This document shows positions 10,727 through 24,900 of a DNA stretch of 64,000 bases, piece by piece (the first letter of the stretch is position 1; each line of letters begins with the position of its first letter). A program made the translations under genes and the position numbers. Source of the DNA: Trebouxia sp. TZW2008 (taxonomy: Eukaryota > Chlorophyta > Trebouxiophyceae > Trebouxiales > Trebouxiaceae); NCBI GenBank assembly GCA_002118135.1, contig BDIU01000066.1:120824-184823 (forward strand). Direction: 5' to 3'. The notes beneath the pieces were generated by a model. That model had not been told where the DNA came from. It made no database searches and worked only from the letters and a program-made list of their open reading frames with translations.

Positions 10727-11885
10727 TCACCCTGCATGGGCTGTGTCAGCAGTTGTATTGGGAGGGGGTATCAGTGACACAATCTGTGGGGCAGGTACAA
10801 CACCCACAGATGGAGTGGAGTTTGCAATGTTGGCAGCAACAACATCAGCTATGCTGGGTGCAGGTCCAGGTGCCAACAGCGTCAGATTCTCTTCCTTTGC
10901 TTGAGTTGCGTTGAAGATGTCTGATGATGAGTTCCTGCTTCTGTAGCAAAGCACGGAGTCCAGCTTGCTGCAGAAAGGTCCCTTGTATGATTCAATCGCT
11001 TGGAGGCTCGTGTCATTCAGCTCGGTATAGGTGCCATTTCTGATGCACCATTCGCCTGTCATGGAATGTGTTGGAGTAGTGGCAGGGAGGATGACAGTAA
11101 ATTGGTTGTCATAGGCAGACCCATCAAGCCCTGCAGATATACAAGCGACAAGCATCAATGACAAAGTAGCAACACAGTAAGAGTCAGTTATACTGTATTG
11201 CTCTGCTGTAGGTCACGCAGTGTCCACGATCAAGCAGATCAGCAGTGCCAAAATTATGCCCAGATACTTGCAAAAGGCATTCAAACAGCATCACTGACAC
11301 GGTACAGATACATTAAGTGTTGCCTATTGCACTGTATTGATCTGCTATAGCGCAAGCAGTGTCGCAAGCAAGCAGATCAGCAGAGCCAAACTTATGCCCA
11401 GCTACTTGCAAATGGCATTCACGCAGCAGCACTGACATAGTAAAGATACAGTAAGTGTCGCCTGTTATCCTGTGTTGCTCTGCTACAGCGTAAGCGGTGT
11501 CACAAGCAAGCAGATCAGCAGAGCCAGAGGCATACCCAGATAGTTGCAGAAGGCATCTGCTGCTGCAGGCCCACAGTCTGTCCCGTTGTTGACACAAGAG
11601 TCCACACTGTAGCTCTCTAGGTTCAAGTTGCCTGTGCAGGAGACTGCAACAAAACAGGGAGGGAAAGTCAGTTCTTAGCACCTGCATTGGTTCTAGGTCG
11701 TGAGAAGCAGGCTGCATACCCAGTAGCGTGTAGAAAGGGAAATGTCCTTCCAAGCGAGGCTCGTCGCTTTGCCAGGCTGCCTCGACGTTGTCGCATATGG
11801 CATCACTGAGGCAATCAGCTGAGTAGGCGATCAGAACCGCAGCAAGTAGAATTGTAGCAGCTGCACCTTTGATGCTGACTTTCAT
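10727..11885 (-). CDS. Secreted Cys-rich protein, family not recognised
   Basis: Three exons, 11885-11720, 11643-11536 and 11130-10727, give 225 residues in phase. Residues 1-25 are a classic signal peptide (MKVSIKGAAATILLAAVLIA then a small-residue cleavage area). The mature part has about eight cysteines, including the pattern DSCVNNGTDCGPAAADAFCN followed by YLGLDG, a spacing I have seen in small extracellular plant and algal proteins but cannot name. Several N-glycosylation sequons (NGT, NDT, NSS, NTT) and a Pro/Ala/Thr-rich C-terminus suggest a cell-surface or secreted glycoprotein. Intron 2 carries three tandem copies of the exon 2 edge. Function unknown. Confidence 0.75.
11185..11570 (-). 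repeat. 138-bp tandem array from exon 2 edge of secreted-protein gene
   Basis: Three units with period 138 bp (anchor GCCxxAxxxATxCCCAGxTA at 11248, 11386 and 11524). The right-hand unit contains the real end of exon 2 and its donor; the other two lie in the intron and are decayed. Confidence 0.85.
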
Positions 11886-13000
11886 TTCTGGACAAACAAA
11901 TGAAGCTTGGTGTTGTAGTAAACTCAAGGCAGGGTCGGCTATGCAGAACATGCACAACCAACTCTTTCAGACAACAAAGTCACACGATACACCCTTTGCC
12001 GATGTGGTCTGGACAACAACATAGCCAGCTTCGTCAGCTATTGGGGTGGACGTGTGATGTGACTTGCCTGGAATTCAAGCTTCTCACAAGCTGTGCGCGA
12101 CAGGGTCTTGATCGCTTCTGCCTTGATCGAAGCTTTCTGCCTGGCGACGAGCAACAGTGACCGGCTGAGTGTGCAGGAGCTACAACAGCAACAGTGCAAG
12201 CAGCGTCGGCCTCAGAAGTCGTCATTCCGGCTTCTTTTGAAGATGCCTGCATGTCTGACGGCCAGTTTCAATCCTTGGACGGAGTGATGCACGACTGCGG
12301 CCGCTTTCGGACATTTGCAAGCAGCCAGCGGGCAGTCAACAAACGCTCATGGCAATGACTGTCACACAGGTTTGCAGGCAGGGTAATGGACACCGCAAGG
12401 CATGCAGCAGCTGTCTTCAAGACATGGCATCCCCCCCTGCACATTACCAACTCATTGTGCAGTTTTAGTTGCTACTATTGGGGTGCTCGAGGTGGCGGCT
12501 GAATTGTTTTCAGGGACACTCTTGTACTCTGTGTACAATGTACATGTCATGAAATAAACGAAATCAGCAGGCTGGAGAGACACAGCGAATATGTGAGTCA
12601 AAGGTAGGCTATATGCAAACTGTCAAAGTAGAGTCGTAAGTCAGTCTGTCCACTCCATCTGATTCAATTCTGAAACCCTTCAAGATAGTCTCAATGCAAA
12701 CAAATGTTTGCTTTGCATTGTCAGCGCCTGTAGCAAAAGCCTCGGCAAGGCAGCTTCAACCTGTCAGATTGCTGACAGCACGTGTCGCTGCAGTCAGGCT
12801 GCAGGCATTGAACCTGCATATCTTGACCACAACCAGTGTCCATCTGTCACAGAAGGGGCAGAACTTCCCCCAACACACTTGCGTGCTACCACTTTGTGGC
12901 AATCCTCCACCAACACAGTGATTGACACTCACTGATTGGCACTCACTGTGTGACAATTCGCCACCAAAACCATGATTAACACTCGCTGTCTGACAACACT
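11886..13000. promoter_or_regulatory. Upstream region of secreted-protein gene; no gene seen
   Basis: About 1.1 kb between the start of the secreted-protein gene and repeats past the RAP gene stop. No splice-consistent coding was found. It must contain the promoter of the minus-strand gene at its left end and the 3' flank of the RAP gene at its right end. Confidence 0.4.
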
Positions 13001-13650
13001 CCACCAATAAGCACAGCCACTGCTCTGGCAGAGTACTTGCCCCAGCCACCACTTGCCAGCAGGCATCTTTGCATATGGCAATCTCTTCACTGCATGAAGT
13101 GCCAGTATCCCTGCAGTGATTGCCCTGGCCGCCACTCCTCGTCAGCAAAACTCTTTGCATGTGACAAGCTTCACAACGCATTAAGTACAACTTCTTTGGC
13201 AGTGGTTGCCTTAGCCGCCATCATTCTGGCAGTTGAAACAGCTGTTGCCCTAGCCGCCACTGCTTATCAGCAGGAATCTTTGCGTGTAGCAAACTTTATT
13301 ACTATAAACTTCATATAATAAGTGCCACTATTCTGGCAGTAATTGCCCCAGCTGCCACGTCTTGTCAGCAGGAGTCTTAAGGCTGAGCCAGTCTGTTTCT
13401 TTGACTGGTACTACAGTCCATCCCAATGCTGACAACATGTTCTGCCGGTGTGCAGCGTTGCCTGTGATGCTTGACTTGTTCTTCAGCACCTTCAATGGCC
13501 CTAATGCCTCAATGGCAACCTGCCATGCACAAAGACACATTGTAATTTAATCATGGCGTAGCTTCAACACATGCAATGGCCTTGGTGCCTTGATGTGCAA
13601 TGGCTCTAATGTTTGAACGGCCCTAATGCTTCAGTGGCAAACTGCCATGG
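13000..13650 (-). repeat. Copies of the RAP gene last exon's two edges
   Basis: The end of the last exon (forward GTAATTGCCCCAGCTGCCAC near 13340) recurs near 13027, 13115, 13200 and 13245 downstream of the stop. The start of the exon (forward CAATGGCCCTAATGCCTCA near 13493) recurs near 13575-13640 in the intron. So even a terminal exon is multiplied outward in both directions. Confidence 0.7.
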
Positions 13651-15868
13651 ACAAAACTTCATGGAAGGTGAACATATGATTGCACTAAATCAGGAGCTTA
13701 CATTACTCAGTCTTGGCTTGCTGTTGCTATCACAGCAACTGCACACTGAGCTGCAGCCTGTGAACAGATGCAGGAACAATAGAAAAGCCATACAGTCGGG
13801 AAAGCAGCAGGCTTGCCATCACAGTACAATTCTTGTGTCAGAGTAAAACTGTTTTCTAAGGGTCAAGTAATGTGCTTGACATGAAGCAGGTATGACATGC
13901 ATGTGTAGCAAATGCTGCTGTGATGCAACATCACATGTAGGCAATAAAGTAATGATAAGAGTCACCTTCTTTTCCGTTAGGGCAATATCTATAGTCATAA
14001 GGGCAGGGCCGGCAGGCGGGCCCCGCCTATAGGGGATTCTGAGCTCATCCAGGGTAGCACACAAATCCGCAACAAGCTGGGTGGTGTTGAAAGGCAATTG
14101 GCCTTGCAACCATCTTTGCTGTTCTTGTGACTTGAAGGACTCAGACAAATCTAGGGCAGCTCCAGCTCCTGTGGCTTGTGCAAGCAGGTTTACCTGCAGG
14201 GGCAGACCAAAAGTGCGTGTTTGGGCAAACCTTTCCTTGCTGAAATGTCTCCTACAGTTTTGTCAAACACACATCAGATGCGCAAAAAAGATGCAGGGGC
14301 AAGCGCATGAGTTGCAAAACATGCTTACCTGGTACAGCTGATGGAGGGCCTTTGGTCTGAAGGAGGCCTGCCCCTTTATGCGTGCTTGCCCAAGCATGAA
14401 TGTGTAGATGGGTTCCTGCCAAGCCTTAGACACAGCTATGGACATCAGCACATCTCCAAGCAATCGACTATCCACCTGCAGCTTGCCTGCTTGGACCTGC
14501 ATTGCAACATGGGTACATAGTATTGGAGCTTTGCTGTCATTCAAAAGAACTGCTGCATTTGAAGTGCTGAAAGGCTTGCCTGTCAAAAGCAAACTGCAGG
14601 CATTGTTTGAGATGCAGCAATGCTCAGCCTGCCTGAAACTGCATGCTCACATGACCACACCATGTGACTGACAAGCTTTACCTGCTGTAGCAGTGTTGAG
14701 AACGGGCGATTGCATGTCTTAGGCCTACACCACCAAGTCGAGTGCACAAATGCGCACAATCACAAGCAGTTTGTAGGCTCACCTGCTGTAGCAATGCAGA
14801 GTACAGGCGCTTAGCAGGCGCTTGCAGCATGGTGAAGGTCTGCAGCAGTGCTGACCAATTGGCACACGTGTAGTCGCTGTTGAAGGTCTCTGCGTGACGC
14901 TCTACAGCTTCAAGGAAGGCTTCGTCTGGGTGATGCCGCAGGTGCCCGCATGCATGCACTGTTGTTGCCACAGCCTGCATCAAAACATTGCAGCTCAAGC
15001 AGGTGATCTGCCTGTTCTCCTTCACTTCTTGCTCTGCTGCTGCTGCTGCTGCAGCTGCAGGTAGGCACTTGGCCTTCAACAAAATCAGGTCAACTTGCAG
15101 CCTATCATGAGCAATTACTTACAGACTGTTCACAAGCAGCTGACTCTTGTGGACTGATCTGGGTGCTCCAACTTGCCAAGTGCAGGTGAATGATGCAGCA
15201 AGCAAGCGGAATAAGCCAGCAAGCAAGCAGACAAGGGAATGAACAAGCAAGATCAAAAGGCAAATAACTGTACATGCATGAACCAGATCGAGTATACTGT
15301 AGGCTCAGCGTTGTCCATCTAAGAAGGTAGTGTGGCCAGCATAAATCTCGCAAAGCAGGAGATATGCGCATGATCATGCAGGTGACTTGGGAGAGCTTAC
15401 TGTAGGCTCAGCATTGTCCATCTGAGGAGGCAGCATGGCCAATAGTACATTTGGCAAAACAGGTGACATACGTGCATGATCATGCGAGTGACCCAGTAGT
15501 GTATACCGTAGGCTCAGCATTGTCCATTTGAGGAGGCAGCGTGGCCAGTAGCGCATCCAGCAAAGCAGGAGATGGGTACTTGTCCAAGCGGGCAACTGCC
15601 CACATGACATGGGACAAGTCCACAGGGTCAAGCTCATCCAGCACAATCAGCAACCGGTCCTGTGCCACAATTGTTCTCAGTCAGTGCCTTGAGGTGCTGA
15701 ATATATGCGACTTGCAAGGGCAGGTGATGAGGTCATCAAGCACAGTCAGCAGCTGCTCTTACACCAGGATAAACATGCATTGATGCTGTATCTTGACCCT
15801 GAGTCCAACATGTTCAGCATGAAGATATACACTACACAATTCAGACATACACATACAGATACACACAG

Positions 15869-15920
<52 letters not shown>

Positions 15921-18900
15921 ATACACATACGCATACGCACATGTACACATACTGCATATTGCATACACATGCATAGACAACAAAAGCTGACCTCATAGGC
16001 TTTGACCACCTGGGTCTGCAGTGGAAACCCAAGCACCACAAAACTCCAGAGCTGGTAGGAGATATCTTTGGCATTCAAGGATGGTATCTCCACAACAATG
16101 CGATTGAACATCATGTCTATGAGCTTGCGGGTGCCCGCATTCAGCTTTGCAAGGGACCACAAGATTGAAGATAGGTCATGTTGCGTCCATTCCACATCTG
16201 CAAACAGCACGCTGAAAATCAGACTCGGACATCTTTCAGCAGACTGGTGCACACCGCAGATGTTGACACTGCATCACAAGGTGTTGTGGTGAGAACATAA
16301 ATGCAGATGTAGCAATGTATCTGGGACTGCAGCATAAAGTTGTCCAGAAGCGATGCAAGATAAGTTTCTGACATTCTGCAACAGGCGACAAGCACTGCAC
16401 AGCGCATGATGGCATGCACAAGGGCAGACTATAGCTTGAAAATGATGAGCAACTGCGTCATAGCAACTGCAGAAAGGGCCATGCTAGCAACCTGGACAGC
16501 GCAGACAAAGCAGCATACAAAGCAGGCAAATACACCCACACTTTTAACTGCATGGCAGTCATGGCATGAATTTGCAATAAGGCTAACACCTACACCTGCC
16601 AGTGCCAGGCCATTTTGCAAGTAGTAAATGCATCTTTGGTATCATACCACAGTCCTGCAGAAGACTCGCTTAGTGATGTAGCATGTCGTCTATGGAGTCT
16701 GCTTCAGGCTCATGACTGAGCAAGGCCCGAGACGTCAGCGCCTGTATAAAGCTGTATCATGAAATGCTTGTTTACAAAACACGGGTCGTGCATGTTTCGT
16801 AGCAAAGCCTGATGTCATACCAGAGTCCTGGAGTAGATTGGTCAACTGGTGTAGCATGTCATTCATGGAAACTTCTTCAGGCTCATGATTGAGCAAGGCA
16901 AGAGATGACAATGCCTCTGCCAAGTCCCGCTGGTTGATCTCATCTGCGTTCCATGCCAGCTGGCTGATGACTCTGTCCAGCAAGTTGGTGTGCTTGAAGC
17001 CCAAGTGAGCCATGCTCCAAGCTAGGTTGGCAAGAGCCTGTACAGCAGATGAATTGTAACCTTTCTGTACAATTTGTCAGCTGCACAAGAGCCTGTGCAG
17101 CTGATGGGTCGGAGCCCTGCTGCACAGTCTGTGCATGAAGACACACACACATTCTGAGTGGTTCATCTTGGAGGTAACATCTTGGAGAATTCAGGCACAC
17201 AGCATGAGCAAAGCTGTGCTGTTGCTGAATGCAGTAATTCCTTCTGCATTTGTTGAGATCAGCACTTTGTGCAATGTACATGTGCAATATACACAGTATA
17301 AATTGTGGAAGCAGTGGCAAAATTGAGCCAAAACGCGCAAGGCAAACAGTCACATAGAGAGCATGTACCGTCAGATTCACTGCTCTCATGTGCTTGCAAG
17401 CCTTAAGCCAAATGCTGAGCTGATAGTCAGGAGGTTGTATCAAGCAACAATGACTTGCCTGGGTGTCAAATGTGTCCAAAATGGCGTAAGACCGCTGCAG
17501 CAAGTCTTGACCCAATTGGCCTGACGGCAGCCGCAGGTTTGCTAGCCCTCTCATGGTTTGGGAGACGTCATGACTGTTCATTTTATAGCAGCAATCCTGT
17601 GCTGCCTGTACCAGAAAGCACACAAGTCATTGAGCTGTTTTGTAGCACGTTTGAGGGTGGTGATTGCTTAAGCAGCATTGAATCTGTGTTTGACATGTGC
17701 ATACTACTTTTCTTTTGCCGGAACAGCAAAAGAAAAGGACTAGAAACTGTCCACTTCTTCCTTAAAAAGCTATAAAGATCTGCTGTACATGCCAGGCACC
17801 CAGGTGATGATTGAAATCACCTGAGCACGAGGCTTTGAATGCAAAGTAGATGTAACATGAAGGCGGCTGGTGACAATTGCAGTGTCAAGGCTGGACATGA
17901 AGCAGGCACACTGTTGAAATGTTTACCTGGTGGTCATGGTGTTGATTGCGGCTGACTCAACCTTGAATGCTGCACGACACGGTTAATCTTTGTGTCTTGA
18001 TCTGTACTTCACTGGTCAAGCAGACTACCACATTCGCAAGCATATTGCATGAACGCAGCACACAGCATGTTGCATCTTATGCCCGCATGTGAATCTCAAC
18101 ATCAGGGACGCATTATTACAAGCCTGTGATTTACCTGGAGGAATAACTGCATATTGCTGGGCTGATGGCCAAAACCGCCAAATGCCCAAATGAAGTTGCA
18201 CAGGTCGTATGGTTCCATGGTCTGGACTGCAGGCTCAACATGCTTGGCTACAGCCTCTGTGAGTGTCTCAGGAGGATAGAAGCGCAGCGTGTAGAAGCCC
18301 CACAGCAGCCTCCTTGCATGCTGCAGCACCAAAAGTATGTTCACAGACAACACAATTTTGCAGCCGCGATGTTATTGCCGCCAGTGTGCTTGGCCATGGT
18401 GTCTATGAGGGCTTCAGACTTGTAGAAGCACAGGGAGTAGAAGCCACATAGCACCCGTCTTGCATGCTGCAGCACCGAATCATCAACTGCTTTGCGACAC
18501 CAACCCAACAACACTGTTGCTTGTGACAAGGCAAGCAGTCACTCAGCGCTGCGGCCCATCCAAGAAATTTTCTGTGTTGATTTGCTCTCTGGAATTTACA
18601 AAATTCTTCACAATCTCCTACAGAATGTTCTACAAAATCACTTTGATAATTCTGCATTTTGACATCATGATTCAGGTGGTCCTGCAGTGTCCAATGCAGA
18701 CAAACAAGCACCATCAAGACATGATTGCAGTGATATCATCTGATGTGTCGAGATTCTGTGCTGCAGATGCATAGTGCCCAAAAAATAAGAACAGGCTATT
18801 GCATTGTTGCTGTGCCCCCTTGACAGTGAGACCTGCCCACTGAGCATGACTTGACAGGCAGTGCTTTGCTGATGCGTGCAGCAACAAAGAAAAGGTTGAG

Positions 18901-21900
18901 CTGATGCAGCGTTGATGTGCTCACCAAAAGCGTGAAAGCTGTGAACTTAGCATGACTCAACGGCAGTAGGTGTTGCAGATGCATATAGCACAAAAGAAAA
19001 GGTTGAGCTGATGCAGCGATGATGCCCCTGGACAGCAACACCTGCCCACTTGAGCATCACTTGGCAGTTGAGTTGCAGATGCGTACTGTGCAGCAGATGC
19101 CAACAGGCCGGTGCCGCTCTGATGTGCTCACCTGAACAGTGAGACCTGCACACTTGAGCACGGCTCGGTTGGCCAGCTCTTGCAGAACGTCCAAAGAAGG
19201 TGAATGCTTCACTCTTCCAAACGCCCACACAGCTGTTGCCAGATGAGACGCCCTGTGACAGTCACAGGTTGTTGGGCAGGGTGACACACACGCACTCCTT
19301 TGTGCTGTCATTGTCATGGTTTATACACATGAACAAAGCGAACATTGGTTTGAGGATATGAGATTCAGACTTGACACTATATTGTACAGAAGAGATGCAG
19401 AGATGTACACCAAAAGCCCAAGAGCTGTTGCTGCATGAATTGCCCTGTGACAGCCACAAATTGTTGGGCAAAAGATATATACAGCTGTAATGCCAGAGAG
19501 ACATTGTGCCATGTCACAAAGTGTTGCCAAAGAACTGTGAGAATGAGATGCCGCATTAGGTACCGCACAGCTGTTGACACAAGAATGCCCTGAGACCGTC
19601 ACAAAGTGTTGAGCTACAATGCAGCATCTTGAAGGCAACATGTTGTGACAATGCCAGAGGGTTGTGTCCAATTGAGCCAGTCAGCAATGCATGCATCAGC
19701 GGCACAAATATGGGTTGAGTCAGCAATATACACACAAGTGGCGTGGGTGAGAGTGGACTTAGTTACCCCAGGTAAAAGCTCTGTTTCATGAGCTGAGCCT
19801 CGGCTGCCACAAGCAAATCATAATCATCCAACTCAGCTGTACCAATTGCCCACATCAAGTTCTTGAGGGCTGCAGCGTCACACTCTGGCACCACTCTCAG
19901 TGCAACTACCACGAGACTCTGCAAACGAGTGTTGGCTTGACGTCATTCTGCTCCATGTCAAATGCAACACGCAGACAACAAGGTGCTGCTGCATCACACT
20001 CTGACACCACTTTCAGCGCAATGAGCACAAGACTCGACAGCAAACAGCGAACGTTTGCTTGACGTCATTCTGCTTCATGTGACAAGCAACATGTAGACAA
20101 CAGATTGTCCGCTTCGCAGCAGCCTTGTTGTAGCCAGGCTAGCAATGCAAAGCATACAGAGCTAGATGCTTGCAACAGAGCGCCTGTTGACCGGGCTACT
20201 CGCATGGCACAACAATTGCGCAGCCAAGCCCAGTCATGCTGCCCTCCAAGCGGCACAAAGACAATGTCAGTACACGCACTGACAGTACGCCATTTGCTCC
20301 TATCCTTCGCACCTGCAGCTTTGGTGGCTTGATGACGCTGCAAAGTGAAGCAGCAGCAAACACCAGCTTAGTACTTAGACGCAGTACTCCAGGATGCGAT
20401 ACACATGTTGACAGTTTGCCGTGTGTCAATGGGTTTTTAACCTGCAGCATTCCTGGCTTGATGACGCCACCAAGTGACACCGCCGCCAACATCGGCTGAG
20501 TGAAGAAGAACTCCAGAATGTAATTCACTCATTGACATTATGCCATGTGTTCAAGTGTTTCATACCTGCAGCTTTCCTGGCTTGATGACGCCACCAAGTG
20601 ACACAGCCGCAAACATCAGCTGTGTGACGCAGAGGGGGCTCATGCTTGCAGCCCGCCCAATGCCAGCCTTGACCAGCTTGCGCATCTGACTGGTGCCACT
20701 AAGATTCAGCCTCAGACAGGTCTGTACTCCCAGGAAGGCCGCCTGGGCTGTCTCATCTGGGCTTAGAGACTCTGACTGAATGCTGAAGGCTGTGAGGCAC
20801 TCAAGAGCCAGAGAAGGGCAGGCCTCACGCAGGACTTTCTTTGTGCTGCAGGAGACCAGGACCTGCAAGCATGACAGGGGTCAGGGCATCCTTCCACAGG
20901 CACTATAACAGCAGACAGGCGGGGACGGGGGAGGGAGGGGGTGAGGGGAGACAGTAAGCAGGAGCAAGGCTGTGAGGCAGTCTAGAGCCAGAGAGGGGCA
21001 GACCTAGCGAAGGGTTGCCTTTGTGTTGCAGGAGACCAAGACCTTCACGCATGACAGGGGTCAGGGCATCCTTTCACCGGCGCTGTAACAGCAGACAGTC
21101 GAGGGGGGGAGGGGCGGGGAGCAGGGGGCAAGAGACAGTAAGCAGGAACTCAAGCAAGGCTTTGAGGCAGCCTAGAGCCAGTGAAGAGCAAGCCTCGCGC
21201 AAAATCTCCTGCGTGTTGCAAGAGACCAAGAGCTGCAAACATGACAGGGGTCGTGGCATCCTGTCACAGGCACTGTAAGAGCAGACAGGCGGTAATCAAA
21301 GGGCAGGGGGAAGGCGTGGGGAGACAGTGAGCAAGAGCAAGGCTGTGAGGCAGTCTAGAACCAGTGAGAGGCAAACCTTGCAAAGACAATCCTTTGTGTT
21401 TCAAGATACCAAGAGCTCCAGGCGCTATACGGCTGAGGGCACCCCGTTGCAGCAACTGTGCAAGCAATGTATACAGAAAGGAGGACAATCTGCACAATAA
21501 GGGACCAACAGCTGCAGCCATTGCAACAATCAAGACAGCCTGTGACAGCAAATTTGAGTGCAAAGATGGTTCCGATCATGCACACCAGCACACAAGACAA
21601 CTCGGCAGCAATGATGCAAGTGATGCAGCAAAGTATCAGCTGTGCTTGGCAGTTTAGCGCTCAGCAGCACTGCATATTCAAGCATAACCAGATGATAGTG
21701 ACATGACCACAATGATTGCACACAGGAGTGAAGCTATTGTTGCAGTATTGCAGTCTGCAAGAGTGCCATCAGTGCGTCACAATCACATCATTGGTTTATT
21801 GTGACGGTACTGATTAGTACACTTGCAGATGCAGTGACTGCAACAGTAGCCACCACTGTATGCAACAATAGCCATCACTGTTTGCAATCATGTCTCAAGT

Positions 21901-24900
21901 GTAGAGCAACACAAGCAAAATTACACATGTGTGAAAGGTACTAGTGATGATGCCAAAATTGACTGCCCACATTTGTGCCTTTACAATGTACAGTATCGCT
22001 TTGCAGTCTGCAAGATAGCAGCTGGAACCAAGCAAAGTGAACTGACCTGTAGCAGCTCTAGGGATGTCAACTCATTAGGCACTGACTCCAAGCTGTTTTT
22101 GACAGCATGAGCCATCAAGAAAATGGCCTTTGACAGCGCAGACCCAGCTGTCAAGTTCCACTCATGTATCTGAATCAGGGCATTCATGGTAGCTAGCTGC
22201 TCCTGCAGGCGTTGAAATGGAGAGTCAGTTGACACTTGTTCCAATGAACAAACCAGCCGAGGAATGCGTGCACAAGACGTAAATACGCTCGTTGACATGC
22301 AACATACCCCACTTCGCCTCTGACAGACTGCACATGCTCTGGGCAAGACAAAATAGTTTGCGTTGCATGCAGCTTTTGCCAGATGGCCTGTCTGACAAAG
22401 ACACTGGCAAGGGCTTTTAGAGCAGTCCAAGCTAGTGGCCTGTATGACAAAGACACCGGCAAGGGCTTTTAGAGCAGTCCAAGCTAGCTGTTAATGCAGA
22501 AGCCAGGTATACCTGTACAGTCAGCTTGGATGGCTCCAATGCCCAGGGCTTGACAAGCGCCTCAAAGAAGGGCTGAGCATTCAGGGTCTGACGATCTCTT
22601 TCTGAGCGTTGCTCATACAGCCTTGCCAGAGCAAGCGGCAGCTGCGCCACCTCTGATGCTATGAGCGTCTCTGCATCTCGAACTAGCTGCACACCATTGA
22701 AAGCCATTTTGAAAGTTGTGACTGAGCTATACATTTAAATAGCTGTCGTGCAGATGGTTGGAAGACTCAGCAGAAAGTGTGATTTGTTTGTATGCTACAA
22801 TGCAACATGCACCAAATGCTGTACATTTTGACATGCAACCGCAGCTGAGCGCTGCAAGTCTTGTGAAGCATGCTCAGAAAAAGGCTCGGCACAATGTGCA
22901 GTGAAGTTGATGCAAGTCGGGCTGTGTGCTGGCGGCCACACACCTCAAACAGATCTTCAATTCTTTGAGCATCATGCAACCTCTGCGAGAAGCTGCTGCC
23001 CTGCGCTGAGGACACTGGAATCTGTTCCTGCTTTTGGCTGGCCTTGTCACTGATTGCTTGGTAGGCTTCGTCATCTGATGACTCGTCTAACGATGAGCTC
23101 GGTGTCGTGCTGCAAGGCACATTTGATTCAAGAAAATCATGCCTCAGGGATCTTGCTTCAAAGAGCACATTCCAGAAGACTCTCAAAACAGGGCTCTGCA
23201 CTATGAGTGAGCTTCAACAGGCACAGGCGTTACCTATGCCAAATGAATATGCCACATGAGAGGCAGCAAAAGGACATTGACAGAACACCAGAGGTACAAG
23301 CTTTTCAAGCCAAAGGTTGCTCTGGCAACATGTTTGGGAATGTCCACAGCATAAACAGGACTGTGTCATACAACAATGGAGTCAGCACTGTAGGCACAAA
23401 CAACGCTGACTGCATGCAATGCTATGCCTGCTGACTGTTGAATATGTTGACGCGGCTGTTGAGAATGCGATGCACCATAGATCAGCTCTATTGGCAGCAG
23501 GAATCAGTGCCAAGCTGACAGACTTGGAAATCGAACCTTGAAACTACTTAACAAGACACTTGGACTACACACAGACACATGCATGCACAGCAGTCAAATC
23601 TGGGTAGGCTAGCCCACCTTGGCTCTGAGCTTTGGGTTTTTAGCTGTGCCTCGACTGCCTTAAGCAGCTGTGGATCATCCAGTTTAGCTTTCTCAGCTGC
23701 CCACTTCAAGTTCTTGAGAGCTGCAACGTCACATTCTGACACCACCCTCAACGCATCTGCTGCAAGACTCTGCGCCCATCATTGTACTGTTGCTCAGCAT
23801 TAGTATGATCCATGTCACAATATACCTGACATTGCAGGTTTGCTCAACAGCATTCTGGTCCATATCACATTGTGCCGAACACTGCATATCTGCTCAACAC
23901 AATTCTGACCCACATCGCAATGCACCCGGCGATGTACATTTGCTTCATCCCCTTCTGACCCATGGCACAAGCCACATGCTTGCAACTGAGTGCCTGCTTT
24001 GCCAATGCTGCTGATGGCTCAGCAACTGCATTGTGGCCCGGCCAGCAATGCAAAGCATACAGAAGCAGGTGTTTGCCATGCAGCGCCTCTGCGATCATGC
24101 ATGTCAAATCAGCAATATGATCAGGGCTGCATTGAACACAGGATCAACAAAAGCATGCAGACATGCAGCCATGCCTAGTGTTGATCACCTTATTCAAGCA
24201 GGCAGAAGATTGCAATGATCTTTGCAAGCAACAGACTCCATCTATAGGCTGCAACATGTCTGTGCAGTGTGTTCATGCAATGTATCTGTGCAATGTGTCT
24301 GTGCAATGTGCGTGTGCAATGGGCCTATGCAATTTGCCTGTGCCACGTGTTTGCTTCATACCTGCAGCTCTGCTGATTCAATGGCATGAGTTGAAACAGC
24401 CGCAAACATCAGCTGGGTAATGCTGACGGGGCTCATTCCTGCAGCCTGCCTAATGCCAGCCTTGACCAATGTGCGCATCTGATTGGACCCGCTGAGCTTG
24501 TGGCGCACATGGGTCTGCACTCCCAGAAAGGCCGCCTGGGCCGTCTCATCTGGGCTGAAGAAGTGTAGCTGGAGGGTGCAGGCTGTCAGGCAGGCCACGG
24601 CCAGTGTTGGGCACGCCTCCCGCAGCGTCTTTTTGTTACTGGAGGTCAACAGCTGCAGCCATTGCAAGGATCAGAACAAGTGCCGACATCAACTGTAAGA
24701 ATGAAGAAGGGGGCTATGGAGGGCGCACAAGATGGGGGGAGGGGGTGAGATGTTCCTCATTCAGGGTCCTCTTTTGCTGCAGGTCAAGTGCTGCAAACAT
24801 TGCAAGAGTCAGGACCTCTTGTCACAGCAACTGTGAGAGCAAACAAGGAGTGCAACTGGAGGGTGCAGGCTGTGAGGCAGGGCACAGCCAGTGTTGAACA

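Noticed and set aside
15746..16074. Cys/Val-rich frames across the (CA)n tract
   Set aside because: Microsatellite artefact inside an intron of the RAP gene.
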